Part shown: in pieces, positions 45,131-54,060 of the stretch
How the letters are laid out: every line of letters begins with the position of its first letter
Numbering within the stretch: the stretch's first letter is position 1
Assembly (NCBI GenBank): GCA_045123575.1
Contig: JBGVKG010000062.1
Location: forward strand, 44,107 to 108,106
DNA from: SVEL01 sp045123575
GTDB taxonomy: Bacteria > Bacillota > Clostridia > Lachnospirales > Lachnospiraceae
Direction: 5' to 3'
DNA length: 64,000 nt
Position numbers and translations under genes: made by a program
The notes under the pieces: model-generated
Databases searched by the model: none
Told to the model about the DNA's origin: nothing
The model's input: the letters and a program-made list of their open reading frames with translations, nothing else

Positions 45131-46698
45131 TGGCAAACGTTATGGTAATTCCGGCAAAGCCACAAGTCGGAAATAATATAAAACAAAGCGAAAAGCCAAA
45201 GCTTCGTGTCGCAGCGTATTGCCGTGTCAGTACAGACAGCGATGAGCAAGCTACTAGCTACGAAGCTCAGATTGAGCATTATACAGAATATATCAAGAGC
45301 CATCCAGAATGGACTCTCGCAGGTATATTTGCTGATGATGGTATTTCTGGAACCAACACGAAAAAGCGCGAAGAATTTAATCGCATGATTGCAGAATGTG
45401 ATGCCGGCAACATCGATATGATTATCACCAAATCCATCAGCCGATTCGCCAGAAATACACTTGATTGCCTAAAGTATATTAGACATCTCAAAGAAAAGAA
45501 TATCCCTGTATTTTTTGAAAAAGAGAATATCAATACTTTAGATGCTAAGGGCGAAGTCCTTATAACCATTATGGCTTCGCTCGCACAACAGGAATCACAA
45601 TCCCTCAGTCAAAATGTAAAAATGGGTATTCAATACCGCTACCAACAAGGTAAGGTTCAGGTAAACCACAATCGTTTCTTAGGCTATACCAAGGATGCAG
45701 AAGGTAATCTTATCATCGACCCTGAACAAGCAGAAACTGTAAAACGAATCTACCGTGAATACCTCGAAGGCTCTAGCATGGATAAGATTGCCGCCGGACT
45801 TGAAGCCGATGGATTACTCACCGGCGCAGGTGGAAAACGATGGCATACAAGCACCATAAATAAAATTCTTCAAAATGAAAAATATATGGGTGATGCGCTT
45901 TTACAGAAAACAATTACAACGGATTTCCTCACAAAAACAAGAATAAAAAATAATGGTTCCGCCCCTCAATATTATGTCGAGAATGACCACGAAGCCATTA
46001 TTCCAAAAGATATATTCCTACTGGTACAGGAAGAACTTGTAAGAAGACGCGGCATTAAGAAAGACCATAATGGTAGAGCTTGCTCCTACACTTCCAACCA
46101 TGTATTTTCTAAGATGGTTATCTGTGGAATCTGCGAAGATTTCTTCCGAAGAATCCATTGGAATAACCACGGTTGTAAATCTATTGTATGGCGCTGTTCC
46201 AGCCGCCTTGACCGTTCACGCAGCACCATCCCTTGTACAGCTAGAACTGTAAACGAAGAAGAATTAAAGAGCATTGTTATCCAGGCTATTAACCAAATAT
46301 TCGCTTCCAAAAAAGATTATTTGAAAGTACTGCAAAACCACATTGCTCAGGTAGTCAAAGAGTCTGCTGCCATTTCAGAAATTGAAATTGATAAGCACCT
46401 TCTGGAACTTCAGAAAGAACTCATCAACAAAGCCAACAACAAGGAAGAATACAATTCCATCGCAGAAGAAATCTTCCACTACCGCGAACTTAAGCAAAAG
46501 ACCCTCACCGACGGTGCCACCCGCGATGACCAGGTCAACAGACTCAAAGAGCTCTACGATTTCATCAAATCTCAATCCACCGAACTAACCGAATTTGACG
46601 AATCTCTGGTCAAAAGAATGGTCGAGAGAATTGTGGTGTATGATGATAAAGTGTGCGTTGAGTTTAAATCTGGGATGATGGTGGAGATATCGTCATAG
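45130..46698 (+). CDS. Large serine recombinase 2
   Basis: The 522-residue protein has catalytic Ser34 in AAYCRVSTD, SISRFARNTLDCL, a Recombinase domain, a zinc-ribbon (KMVICGICEDFFRR) and a coiled-coil C-terminus. GAGGTG lies 5 bp before the ATG, which overlaps the preceding stop. It is similar in layout to the first recombinase but clearly diverged, so the two are not a recent duplication. It is the last rightward gene and ends in front of a terminator-like hairpin. It is the recombinase gene closest to the right attachment site. Confidence 0.92.
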   Translation: MANVMVIPAKPQVGNNIKQSEKPKLRVAAYCRVSTDSDEQATSYEAQIEHYTEYIKSHPEWTLAGIFADDGISGTNTKKREEFNRMIAECDAGNIDMIITKSISRFARNTLDCLKYIRHLKEKNIPVFFEKENINTLDAKGEVLITIMASLAQQESQSLSQNVKMGIQYRYQQGKVQVNHNRFLGYTKDAEGNLIIDPEQAETVKRIYREYLEGSSMDKIAAGLEADGLLTGAGGKRWHTSTINKILQNEKYMGDALLQKTITTDFLTKTRIKNNGSAPQYYVENDHEAIIPKDIFLLVQEELVRRRGIKKDHNGRACSYTSNHVFSKMVICGICEDFFRRIHWNNHGCKSIVWRCSSRLDRSRSTIPCTARTVNEEELKSIVIQAINQIFASKKDYLKVLQNHIAQVVKESAAISEIEIDKHLLELQKELINKANNKEEYNSIAEEIFHYRELKQKTLTDGATRDDQVNRLKELYDFIKSQSTELTEFDESLVKRMVERIVVYDDKVCVEFKSGMMVEISS

Positions 46699-46720
46699 AT
46701 TACATCTATAACTACACAAG

Positions 46721-46756
46721 CCTCACACCTGAAAACCATATTAGGCGTGAGGTTTT
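46721..46756 (+). terminator. Terminator of the recombinase operon
   Basis: CCTCACACCT and AGGCGTGAGG form a stem (one mismatch), followed by TTTTCTTATTT, between the recombinase gene and the convergent methyltransferase gene. Confidence 0.7.
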
Positions 46757-46757
46757 C

Positions 46758-47474
46758 TTATTTATAAAGTACTGAAACAAATACTATATCTACTTTGTTC
46801 TCACTATTTACAATCCCGTTAGTTACAAGCATTCTTCCTCCACTAGAGATAGAATCAGCTCTTTGGGTATCATATTTTATCTCATGAAAATTAAACTCAT
46901 CCTTTAGCAGATGATAATATGGATCTGTGCTTTCATCAATAACCTCTGCCCCTCTATCAACTATATGTGCTGCAACTCCTTTTTCAGCAGCCACACGACA
47001 TGTATCCCAAATTATTAATTCTGAATAAGACGATTCTGGATTAGCAGCTATCTGCTGTCTATTTAACCCATACTCAAGCATATAAGGAAGATAATGTTCT
47101 ATCATTTGCCTATTCCAGAAAGAACCAACATTCCAACATACCACTACATCAAAATCGTATGAAACCATCATATTCTGTCGTTCACTATCTATTGCAATAT
47201 CGCTCAGGATAAAAACAACATTATCATCAGTATAACCTTTTTCTATAATTAAGCTTTTTGCTTTCGTAATACACTCTTCATTTTTATCGACTGCAATTAC
47301 CTTATAGCCTTTCTCAATTAAAGCTAATGTACTATAACCAGTTCCACAACCTATTTCCAACACTACATTGTAATCGGCCAATTTTTCTGCCATCCAGGTA
47401 TAATAACCTTTTTCATAAAAATATTCTGCACTTACATTCCACTGTTTTGCATACAATTCTTCATCCGTCATCAT
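46758..47474 (-). CDS. Class I SAM-dependent methyltransferase
   Basis: The 238-residue protein has the Rossmann methyltransferase motif I VLEIGCGTGYSTLALIEKGY, acidic motif II (KVIAVDKNEE) and post-I VVFILSDIA. The substrate cannot be told; no NPPY-type motif is present, so adenine DNA methylation is unlikely. It lies 16 bp downstream of a possible HEPN-domain protein in the same direction, between the recombinases and the right attachment site. Cargo at this place is often defence or toxin-antitoxin related, so it may modify or neutralise its neighbour. That is inference. Confidence 0.85.
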   Translation of the reverse strand: MMTDEELYAKQWNVSAEYFYEKGYYTWMAEKLADYNVVLEIGCGTGYSTLALIEKGYKVIAVDKNEECITKAKSLIIEKGYTDDNVVFILSDIAIDSERQNMMVSYDFDVVVCWNVGSFWNRQMIEHYLPYMLEYGLNRQQIAANPESSYSELIIWDTCRVAAEKGVAAHIVDRGAEVIDESTDPYYHLLKDEFNFHEIKYDTQRADSISSGGRMLVTNGIVNSENKVDIVFVSVLYK

Positions 47475-47490
47475 AATAAGCCTCCATTAA

Positions 47491-48303
47491 CTAAAATATC
47501 ATTGGTGATGGTTCTAATATATCCTCAATTGTTTGTATCAATCTCTCTAGATATGGATATAAAACATTATCATCAAATTGTTGTAGCTCATTAATAGCTT
47601 CTTCCAATGAAAAAGAGTATTTTACATCACTAATATCTGAAGCGATTTGCGTTACTTCTCCCATCTCCCTATCTTCAACAAATATTCCCATTAGTTTACC
47701 AGGCATGAGTTCTTCAATCTCGTCATATACTGGGCGTCCTTTATGTTTACAAAAATTATAACGTTTTCTAATTTCAGTTGATGAAAAACCATTCCAAAAT
47801 TCTATTATTAAATCAATTGCAGGTGCAAAGTCAGGGCACATCATTTTCAAATACTCAAATGGATTTTCTTCCGCTGTTGGTGAGGTAACATTTCTTTCTG
47901 CACTTCTCAATAATTCTGCTGCTTCTTCTATCGATTTCATACCTGATATGCTAACTCGAGTCCCCTTTCTACTACATGCAAATTCAACAGCAACATAGCA
48001 CAATGTCCATGATATATCTACTACAGCATTATAATAAAATAGTGCCGTCTCATAAAAATGAGATCTGAATATTAAATGAAATGCTTTCTCTGCTTGCTTA
48101 TCATCTACAGGATTAAACCAATGATTCCAATCATCTGTTTCAGTTTCATTTAAAAATATTCTTGCCGCAGAATATTGCTCTACTAATTCATGTTGTTTTG
48201 ATCTGAAATACAAATCATTTGTATTTGGAAGTTTTGCACCTACTAGATTAAATTTCACAGTATGCGGCTTATCTAATTCAAAAATATTTTTTTCAAATTT
48301 CAT
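47491..48303 (-). CDS. Uncharacterised protein, possible HEPN-type
   Basis: About 270 residues from ATG 48303 (MKFEKNIFELDKPH), preceded by GGAGGGAG; ATG 48357 lacks a good ribosome site. The protein is mostly helical. The segment EIRKRYNFCKHKGRP contains Arg-x5-His, the spacing used by HEPN ribonucleases, within helices of suitable length. It is the outermost gene at the right end of the element and is paired with the methyltransferase gene 16 bp downstream. A toxin- or defence-like pair is possible. HEPN membership is weakly supported. Confidence 0.55.
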   Translation of the reverse strand: MKFEKNIFELDKPHTVKFNLVGAKLPNTNDLYFRSKQHELVEQYSAARIFLNETETDDWNHWFNPVDDKQAEKAFHLIFRSHFYETALFYYNAVVDISWTLCYVAVEFACSRKGTRVSISGMKSIEEAAELLRSAERNVTSPTAEENPFEYLKMMCPDFAPAIDLIIEFWNGFSSTEIRKRYNFCKHKGRPVYDEIEELMPGKLMGIFVEDREMGEVTQIASDISDVKYSFSLEEAINELQQFDDNVLYPYLERLIQTIEDILEPSPMIF

Positions 48304-48400
48304 TGTCTTGTTCTCCCTCCTGCAGCCAATCCACAGCCTCAGATACCCACTATCCAATCAGCCTACCCAACCATCAATTCTAGCGACATATCCATCCTGC

Positions 48401-48463
48401 AAAATAAAAATCCGAGCCTTTTCATCAGTTAGGCTTTTCATCCTAACCTCCGAAAAAGCCCGG
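48401..48463 (-). terminator. Terminator of rlmD, carried on the element
   Basis: On the minus strand, CCGGGCTTTTTC pairs with GAAAAGGCTCGG and encloses a smaller GTTAGG/CCTAAC stem, followed by ATTTTTATTTT. It lies inside the element side of the right junction. Confidence 0.7.
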
Positions 48464-48484
48464 AAATACGCCATTTTCTTAATT

Positions 48485-49855
48485 TTACTTATCTTTCCTT
48501 GACATCAAAATCACTGTCTCCACATGAAAACTATGTGCGAACATATCCACTGGCTGTACCTTCTCTACCTTATACCCATGCTCACCTAAATAATTCACAT
48601 CTCTTGCCAATGTAGCAGAATCACAACTCACATATACAATACGCTTTGGACTCATAGAAATCATAGTCTCAAGAAGCTTTTCGTCGCAGCCCTTTCTAGG
48701 CGGGTCTACTACTACCACATCTGCACCTAAGCCATACTCCTTGTACATCTTAGGCACCACCTCTTCCGCCTTACCTACGAAGAATTCTGCATTTTCTATG
48801 CCGTTTAACTTAGCATTCTTTCTGGCATCCTCTATAGCTTCTGGCACTATCTCTACGCCGTATACCTTTCTTGCAGACTTGGCAAGGAATAAAGATATAG
48901 TACCCACTCCACAGTACATATCCCATACTGTCTCATTACCAGTTAAGCCAGCAAACTCCAACGCCTTACCATACAATTCCTTTGTCTGTATAGGATTCAC
49001 CTGATAGAATGACAATGGAGATATTCTAAACTGTACATCTCCTATATAGTCTGTGATATATCCTTCGCCATATAGGTCTATAACTGTTTTTCCCATTATA
49101 ACATTACTTTTTTCTCTATTGATATTGAGAGACACACTGGTCATTCCCTCTATCTTAGTTAGCTTCTCTACCAGCTCCTTACTACACTTAAACTCCATTC
49201 CATTTATGACGATACATACCATTATCTGCCCTGTGGTAAATCCTTTACGTATAAGGATATGACGAACTAGACCTGTATGATTCTCCTCGTTGTATGGCTG
49301 TATGCCATACTCTTTCATATGGTCTTTTATTATCTCAAGTATTCGCTTATTTATAGCATCCCCTATAACACAGTCTTCACAAGGTATGATACTGTGTGTT
49401 CTGCCTGCATAGAAGCCTATTATAATATTGCCTTCCTTGTCTGTTCCTACAGGGAACTGTGCTTTATTTCTATAATGCCATGGTTCCTCCATGCCTATGA
49501 TAGTGCACATTTCGTAATCAGATGGCGATAACCTACCTATACGCTCTAGGTTGTTTTGCACCTTCTTTTCCTTAAACGCAAGCTGCGCCTCATAAGACAT
49601 TTCCTGTATCTGACAACCACCACATTGTCTTGCTACAGGGCACACTGCTGCCACTCTGTACTCTGAAGGTGTAATAACCTCCATCATTCTTCCATAGCCG
49701 TATGTCTTACCTTCCTTTATTACCTTTACTCTAACTACATCTCCCGGCAGGGCATCTTTCACAAACAAAGTAAATCCATCTACTTTGCCAACACCTTCGC
49801 CTTCACTACCCATATCTTCTATGGTGATGATGTATTCCTCGTTCTTCCTAACCAT
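48485..49855 (-). CDS. rlmD: 23S rRNA (uracil-C5)-methyltransferase RlmD/RumA
   Basis: This enzyme makes 5-methyluracil in 23S rRNA. From ATG 49855 it has a TRAM domain (about 5-60), Fe-S cysteines (VCPVARQCGGC), motif I-type MYCGVGTISLFL, DPPRKGCDEK and the catalytic Cys in YVSCDSATL. The C-terminus reads HSFHVETVILMSRKDK. The last nine residues lie beyond the attachment core and are supplied by the element. The original end is at 16041-16079. It is 97 bp downstream of yhaM, so both probably share a promoter. The protein remains complete. Confidence 0.93.
   Translation of the reverse strand: MVRKNEEYIITIEDMGSEGEGVGKVDGFTLFVKDALPGDVVRVKVIKEGKTYGYGRMMEVITPSEYRVAAVCPVARQCGGCQIQEMSYEAQLAFKEKKVQNNLERIGRLSPSDYEMCTIIGMEEPWHYRNKAQFPVGTDKEGNIIIGFYAGRTHSIIPCEDCVIGDAINKRILEIIKDHMKEYGIQPYNEENHTGLVRHILIRKGFTTGQIMVCIVINGMEFKCSKELVEKLTKIEGMTSVSLNINREKSNVIMGKTVIDLYGEGYITDYIGDVQFRISPLSFYQVNPIQTKELYGKALEFAGLTGNETVWDMYCGVGTISLFLAKSARKVYGVEIVPEAIEDARKNAKLNGIENAEFFVGKAEEVVPKMYKEYGLGADVVVVDPPRKGCDEKLLETMISMSPKRIVYVSCDSATLARDVNYLGEHGYKVEKVQPVDMFAHSFHVETVILMSRKDK
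48516..48529. repeat. Right attachment-site core inside rlmD
   Basis: GTCTCCACATGAAA, identical to 16066-16079. It encodes FHVET of RlmD. Confidence 0.75.
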
Positions 49856-49952
49856 AGTCAAAGGACCTTTCTATCTTTTTATACTTTTCTCTATAACTCT
49901 ATATGACCATATATCCAAGCCATTTTAAATCAACTTAGTAAACAAGATTAAA

Positions 49953-50903
49953 TTACTTCGATGTCTTTCTGATATTACTATCAAACAATCTGTTGAAGCC
50001 AAGCCACTCTGTTCCTTCTGCTGGCTGAGCGCTTGCAAATAATTCTTTCATAGTCTGCATCTTGGCATCTGTATTATCTGCGAAACTAAGGGCTACTGCC
50101 TCCATAAGCGCAGGTTTCTTAGGCGAGCCGTATTCAAGCTCTCCGTGATGGGCCAATATACAATGCTTCAGCTCATTAAGAAGCTTAACCGGGAAGCCTT
50201 CGATTGTAGCTGCTGCTATACTTACCTTCTCTGAGCCTATAACTATATGTCCTATGAGCTGTCCCTCGTCTGTGTAGTCATTGATAGGGAAGCTTGAAAG
50301 TTCAAACACCTTTCCCATATCGTGAAGCATTGCTGCTGTAAGCAACAAATCTCTATTTAATAATGGATACTGTGTGCAGTAGAAATCACACATTTTTGTA
50401 ACAGATAAGCTATGCTCTAATAATCCACCTATAAAGCCATGATGCACTGACTTAGCTGCCGAGTGCTGCTTAAAGGCCTTTGCAAAATCTACATCTTCCA
50501 CAAAGAACTTCTGCAATAATGCTTTTAAATATGTATTCTTAACAGAGCCTACATACTTAAGTAGCTCCGCAAACATCTCATCAAGGTTCTTATCTGATAC
50601 AGGCAGATACTCCTTAGGGTCATATTCACCCTCTGACACCTTTCTTACTCTCTTAACATTAAGCTGTGTAGCACCGTTGAACACTACAACATCTGCCACT
50701 ATCTCTACATAATCCAGCGCATCAAAATCATCTATTCCCAAAGAATTTGGGTCCCATATTTTGGCATCCACTGTACCTGTCTTATCCTGCAGTATAGCTG
50801 AATCGTATGGCTTTCCATTCTTTGTCACAGCAGATGTCTTCTGCTTACATAAATATATATCCGATACCTTGTCGCCTTCTCTAAATGTTTCTATGTATTT
50901 CAT
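49953..50903 (-). CDS. yhaM: 3'-5' exoribonuclease YhaM family
   Basis: About 316 residues from ATG 50903 (MKYIETFREGDKV); TTG 50915 is an alternative. An N-terminal OB-fold (about 1-110, SAILQDKTGTVDAKIWDP) is followed by an HD domain with metal ligands in LLEHSLSVT, AAMLHDMGK and CILAHHGELEYGS. This matches YhaM, which trims RNA (and DNA) from the 3' end. It is divergent from mutS2 and upstream of rlmD. A short palindrome AGCCCTAGGGCT lies just before the start codon and could fold in the leader. Confidence 0.92.
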   Translation of the reverse strand: MKYIETFREGDKVSDIYLCKQKTSAVTKNGKPYDSAILQDKTGTVDAKIWDPNSLGIDDFDALDYVEIVADVVVFNGATQLNVKRVRKVSEGEYDPKEYLPVSDKNLDEMFAELLKYVGSVKNTYLKALLQKFFVEDVDFAKAFKQHSAAKSVHHGFIGGLLEHSLSVTKMCDFYCTQYPLLNRDLLLTAAMLHDMGKVFELSSFPINDYTDEGQLIGHIVIGSEKVSIAAATIEGFPVKLLNELKHCILAHHGELEYGSPKKPALMEAVALSFADNTDAKMQTMKELFASAQPAEGTEWLGFNRLFDSNIRKTSK

Positions 50904-51010
50904 ATCCTTTACCAAGCCCTAGGGCTTTATCCTTTCTAAAACATGTTTTTCCAATAATATGTATCCTATTTTTTCGCGATTATTCGCTTAGTTTAATTGA
51001 ATTTTCCACT

Positions 51011-51040
51011 ATTATAATGTATATTAGACTTAAATGTAAA
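51011..51040 (-). promoter_or_regulatory. Promoter of the yhaM-rlmD unit
   Basis: Minus-strand TTTACA (51035-51040), 18 bp, TATAAT (51011-51016). On the plus strand TATAAT (51013-51018) overlaps it and may serve mutS2, so the divergent promoters share bases. Confidence 0.5.
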
Positions 51041-51062
51041 TAGATTGGAGCAATTTTTAAAT

Positions 51063-53486
51063 ATGAAATCCAAAACCTTAAAAACACTGGAATACTATAA
51101 AATTATAGATAAATTAACTGGCTTTGCCACATCTCCACTAGGACAGGATAAGTGTAAAAATTTAGTGCCTGTTAATAATATAAACGATATAAGAAAATCT
51201 CAAAAAGAAACAAGCGATGCCCTTTCACGCTTATGGAAAAAAGGCTCTGTATCCTTCTCTGGTACAAGAGATATCAGACATAGCTTAAAGCGTTTAGAAA
51301 TCGGCAGTACCTTATCACAAAAAGAACTATTAGACATTTCTTCTGTATTAAACGTAGCTCTTCGCATCAAGCCTTTAGCCAAAGTATCTGATAACTTAAG
51401 CATATCAGGTAATAGCGTAGATGATAGCATATTGGAGGGTGATGCTGTTTACGAGGACTCCTTAGCGGAATATTTTCAAGCATTAGAGCCATTATCCCCA
51501 CTTAACAATGAACTTAAACGTTGTCTTATATCAGAGGATGAGGTGGCTGATGATGCCAGTCCAGAGCTTAGTTCTATAAGACGTAGCATCAAAAATGCTA
51601 ATAGCAAGATACACAATGTTATAAACACTATGGTCAACTCTACCACAGTCCGCACTTATCTACAGGACAATGTGGTAACTATGAGAAATGGCCGTTACTG
51701 TCTGCCTATCAGAGCAGAATACAAATCTTCTTTCCCTGGTATGGTACATGATCAGTCATCAACTGGCTCAACTGTATTTATAGAGCCTATGAGCGTTGTT
51801 GAATTGAATAATGAATTAAGTGAGCTTGCCATAAAGGAACAGCATGAAATCGAAAAGATACTGGCAGACCTTAGTAACAAATGTGCAGAATACATCGAAG
51901 CCATAGACACAGACTTCAAAGTATTAAGCGAGCTAGACTTTATCTTTGCAAAAGCTGCATTATCAAAAAGCCTCAAATGCACAGAACCAGTATTTAATAC
52001 CGATGGCATAGTAAATCTTAAATGTGCTAGACATCCTCTATTAGATCAGACAAAGGTTGTGCCGACAGACATTCGATTAGGTGATACCTATAACCTACTA
52101 GTTGTAACTGGTCCAAATACAGGTGGTAAAACTGTATCTTTAAAAACCGTTGGACTTTTAACTCTTATGGGACAGGCTGGTTTACACATTCCTGCTGATG
52201 AAGGCTCAGTTTTAGCTGTGTTTAATCAAGTCTACGCTGACATAGGAGATGAACAAAGCATCGAGCAAAGTTTAAGTACCTTTTCTTCTCATATGACCAA
52301 TATTATAAAGATATTGGATGAAGCCGATGATAAGTCACTTGTACTTTTCGATGAGCTATGTGCTGGAACTGATCCAGTAGAAGGTGCTGCTCTAGCTATC
52401 AGCATACTTACATTCCTGCACAACTTGGATGTTAAAGTTATGACTACTACACATTACAGCGAGTTAAAGGTATTCGCCTTATCTACAGAAGGCGTAGAAA
52501 ATGCTTGTTGTGAATTCAATGTAGAAACTTTAAGCCCAACATATAGGCTTCTTATCGGTATACCGGGCAAGAGTAATGCTTTTGCAATTTCAAGAAAGCT
52601 TGGCTTACCAGAATACATTGTAGAAGATGCAAAGAATAGATTAAATGAAGATTCTAAGTCTTTCGAGGACATCTTAACTGACTTAGAGGAAAGCAAGATA
52701 ACCATAGAGCGAGAGAAAGCCGAGATTTCTGCATACAAGGCTGAAATCGAAGACCTTAAAGCTAAGCTTAAGAAAAAAACTGAAAATCTTGATGACAGAC
52801 GTGAACGCATTTTAAGGGAAGCTAACGAGGAAGCGATGGCTATTTTGCAAGATGCCAAGTCATATGCCGATGAGACCATCCGCAAATTTAATAAGTTGGG
52901 AAAAGGCAACTCAGCTGCTGATCTTGAAAATGAGCGTCACAAGCTACGCGGTAAAATGTCTGATACAGAAAAGAAGCTTGTATTAAAGAATAACAAAACT
53001 CCAAAGAAGTCATACAAACCATCCGACTTTACTATCGGTAGTGCTGTAAAGGTTCTTAGTTTAAATCTAAATGGAACTGTTTCCACAGTACCTAACAGTA
53101 AGGGTGATTTATTTGTTCAGATGGGTATACTTCGTTCACAGGTCAATATAAGTGACCTTGAATTAATAGACGAACCAGTAGTAACAGGACCAAACATTCA
53201 AAAGACAAGCACTGGTAAGATAAAGAAATCAAAGGGTATGAACATAGCTACAGAAGTAAACCTCATCGGTATGACAACAGATGAAGCTATACCTGTACTG
53301 GATAAATATCTTGATGACGCATACCTTGCACACCTTACTTCTGTAAGAGTTGTTCACGGACGTGGTACTGGTGCATTAAAGAATGCTGTCCACTCACACC
53401 TTAAGCGTTTGAAATATGTGGCCGAATATCGTTTAGGCTCATTTGGTGAAGGCGATACAGGTGTAACTATTGTAACATTCAAATAA
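51063..53486 (+). CDS. mutS2: MutS2-family ATPase/endonuclease
   Basis: About 807 residues from ATG 51063 (MKSKTLKTLEYYKII), with TTGGAG about 12 bp upstream; an in-frame TTG lies at 51045. The protein has the MutS core with Walker A VTGPNTGGKTVSLK, Walker B SLVLFDELCAGTDP, a long coiled-coil with KOW-like linker, and a C-terminal Smr nuclease domain (NLIGMTTDEAIPVLDKYLDD, VVHGRGTGALKNAV). MutS2 binds branched DNA or collided ribosomes, depending on species. It is a full-length member with all motifs intact, and a terminator follows directly. Confidence 0.94.
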   Translation: MKSKTLKTLEYYKIIDKLTGFATSPLGQDKCKNLVPVNNINDIRKSQKETSDALSRLWKKGSVSFSGTRDIRHSLKRLEIGSTLSQKELLDISSVLNVALRIKPLAKVSDNLSISGNSVDDSILEGDAVYEDSLAEYFQALEPLSPLNNELKRCLISEDEVADDASPELSSIRRSIKNANSKIHNVINTMVNSTTVRTYLQDNVVTMRNGRYCLPIRAEYKSSFPGMVHDQSSTGSTVFIEPMSVVELNNELSELAIKEQHEIEKILADLSNKCAEYIEAIDTDFKVLSELDFIFAKAALSKSLKCTEPVFNTDGIVNLKCARHPLLDQTKVVPTDIRLGDTYNLLVVTGPNTGGKTVSLKTVGLLTLMGQAGLHIPADEGSVLAVFNQVYADIGDEQSIEQSLSTFSSHMTNIIKILDEADDKSLVLFDELCAGTDPVEGAALAISILTFLHNLDVKVMTTTHYSELKVFALSTEGVENACCEFNVETLSPTYRLLIGIPGKSNAFAISRKLGLPEYIVEDAKNRLNEDSKSFEDILTDLEESKITIEREKAEISAYKAEIEDLKAKLKKKTENLDDRRERILREANEEAMAILQDAKSYADETIRKFNKLGKGNSAADLENERHKLRGKMSDTEKKLVLKNNKTPKKSYKPSDFTIGSAVKVLSLNLNGTVSTVPNSKGDLFVQMGILRSQVNISDLELIDEPVVTGPNIQKTSTGKIKKSKGMNIATEVNLIGMTTDEAIPVLDKYLDDAYLAHLTSVRVVHGRGTGALKNAVHSHLKRLKYVAEYRLGSFGEGDTGVTIVTFK

Positions 53487-53493
53487 TTAATAC

Positions 53494-53526
53494 AAAAATG
53501 GACTTAGAAATCTCTAAGTCCATTTT
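53494..53526. terminator. Bidirectional terminator between mutS2 and trmL
   Basis: AAAATGGACTTAGA and TCTAAGTCCATTTT form a perfect 14-bp stem with a four-base loop, with A/T tracts on both sides. Confidence 0.85.
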
Positions 53527-53544
53527 CTATGTGTTACATCGTCA

Positions 53545-54039
53545 CTATTTCCAATCATAATCTCTTAAGTGGCCTTCTGTCTCCATTCCTATAAACTCAT
53601 TCTGTCTAAGAGCTTCATAAAGTACTACGGCTACAGAATTTGACAAATTCAAAGAACGAATCTCCGGATTCATAGGTATACGCACACAAGTTTCCTGATT
53701 TTCTACAAGGATGTGTTCTGGTATACCAGCACTTTCCTTACCAAACATTATAAAACAGTCTGGTTCATATTTTACATCGGAATACTTATTAGGTGCCTTT
53801 GTGGTTGCATAATATATTTTTGCTTCTGGATTCTTTTCACAGAAATCCTTGTAACTTTCATATACTACTACATCAAGCTTGTCCCAATAATCCATACCTG
53901 CTCTCTTTAATGCCTTTTCATTAATCTGAAAGCCAAGTGGCTCTATTAGATGTAATCTTGTGCCTGTAGCACAACAAGTTCTTCCGATATTACCTGTATT
54001 TGCAGGTATTTCTGGTTCTAATAATACTATATTTAACAT
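53545..54039 (-). CDS. trmL: tRNA (cytidine/uridine-2'-O-)-methyltransferase TrmL
   Basis: About 164 residues from ATG 54039 (MLNIVLLEPEIPANTGNIGRTC), with AAAGGAC 8 bp upstream. This is a SPOUT methyltransferase that 2'-O-methylates the wobble base of tRNA-Leu. The knotted C-terminal part has FGKESAGIP, CVRIPMNPEIRSLNLSNSVAVVLYEALRQ. It follows an AIR-synthase-like gene on the same strand and is convergent with mutS2. Size and motifs match the family well. Confidence 0.93.
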   Translation of the reverse strand: MLNIVLLEPEIPANTGNIGRTCCATGTRLHLIEPLGFQINEKALKRAGMDYWDKLDVVVYESYKDFCEKNPEAKIYYATTKAPNKYSDVKYEPDCFIMFGKESAGIPEHILVENQETCVRIPMNPEIRSLNLSNSVAVVLYEALRQNEFIGMETEGHLRDYDWK

Positions 54040-54060
54040 ATATTCGTCCTTTGCCAAGAT

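Larger units (their letters stand above)
16066..48529. mobile_element. Integrated ~32.4-kb satellite/prophage-like element carrying a defence island, inserted in the rlmD 3' end
   Basis: The 14-bp sequence GTCTCCACATGAAA occurs inside the rlmD coding end at 48516-48529 and again at 16066-16079, where it joins a stand-alone rlmD 3' remnant. Between them lie serine recombinases, repressor, excisionase, primase, terminase small subunit, capsid and many defence genes. The element supplies a substitute rlmD end (VILMSRKDK) and terminator, so the methyltransferase stays intact. Insertion at the 3' end of rumA/rlmD is a known habit of Firmicute integrative elements. Exact ends depend on the recombination core. 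Confidence 0.82.
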
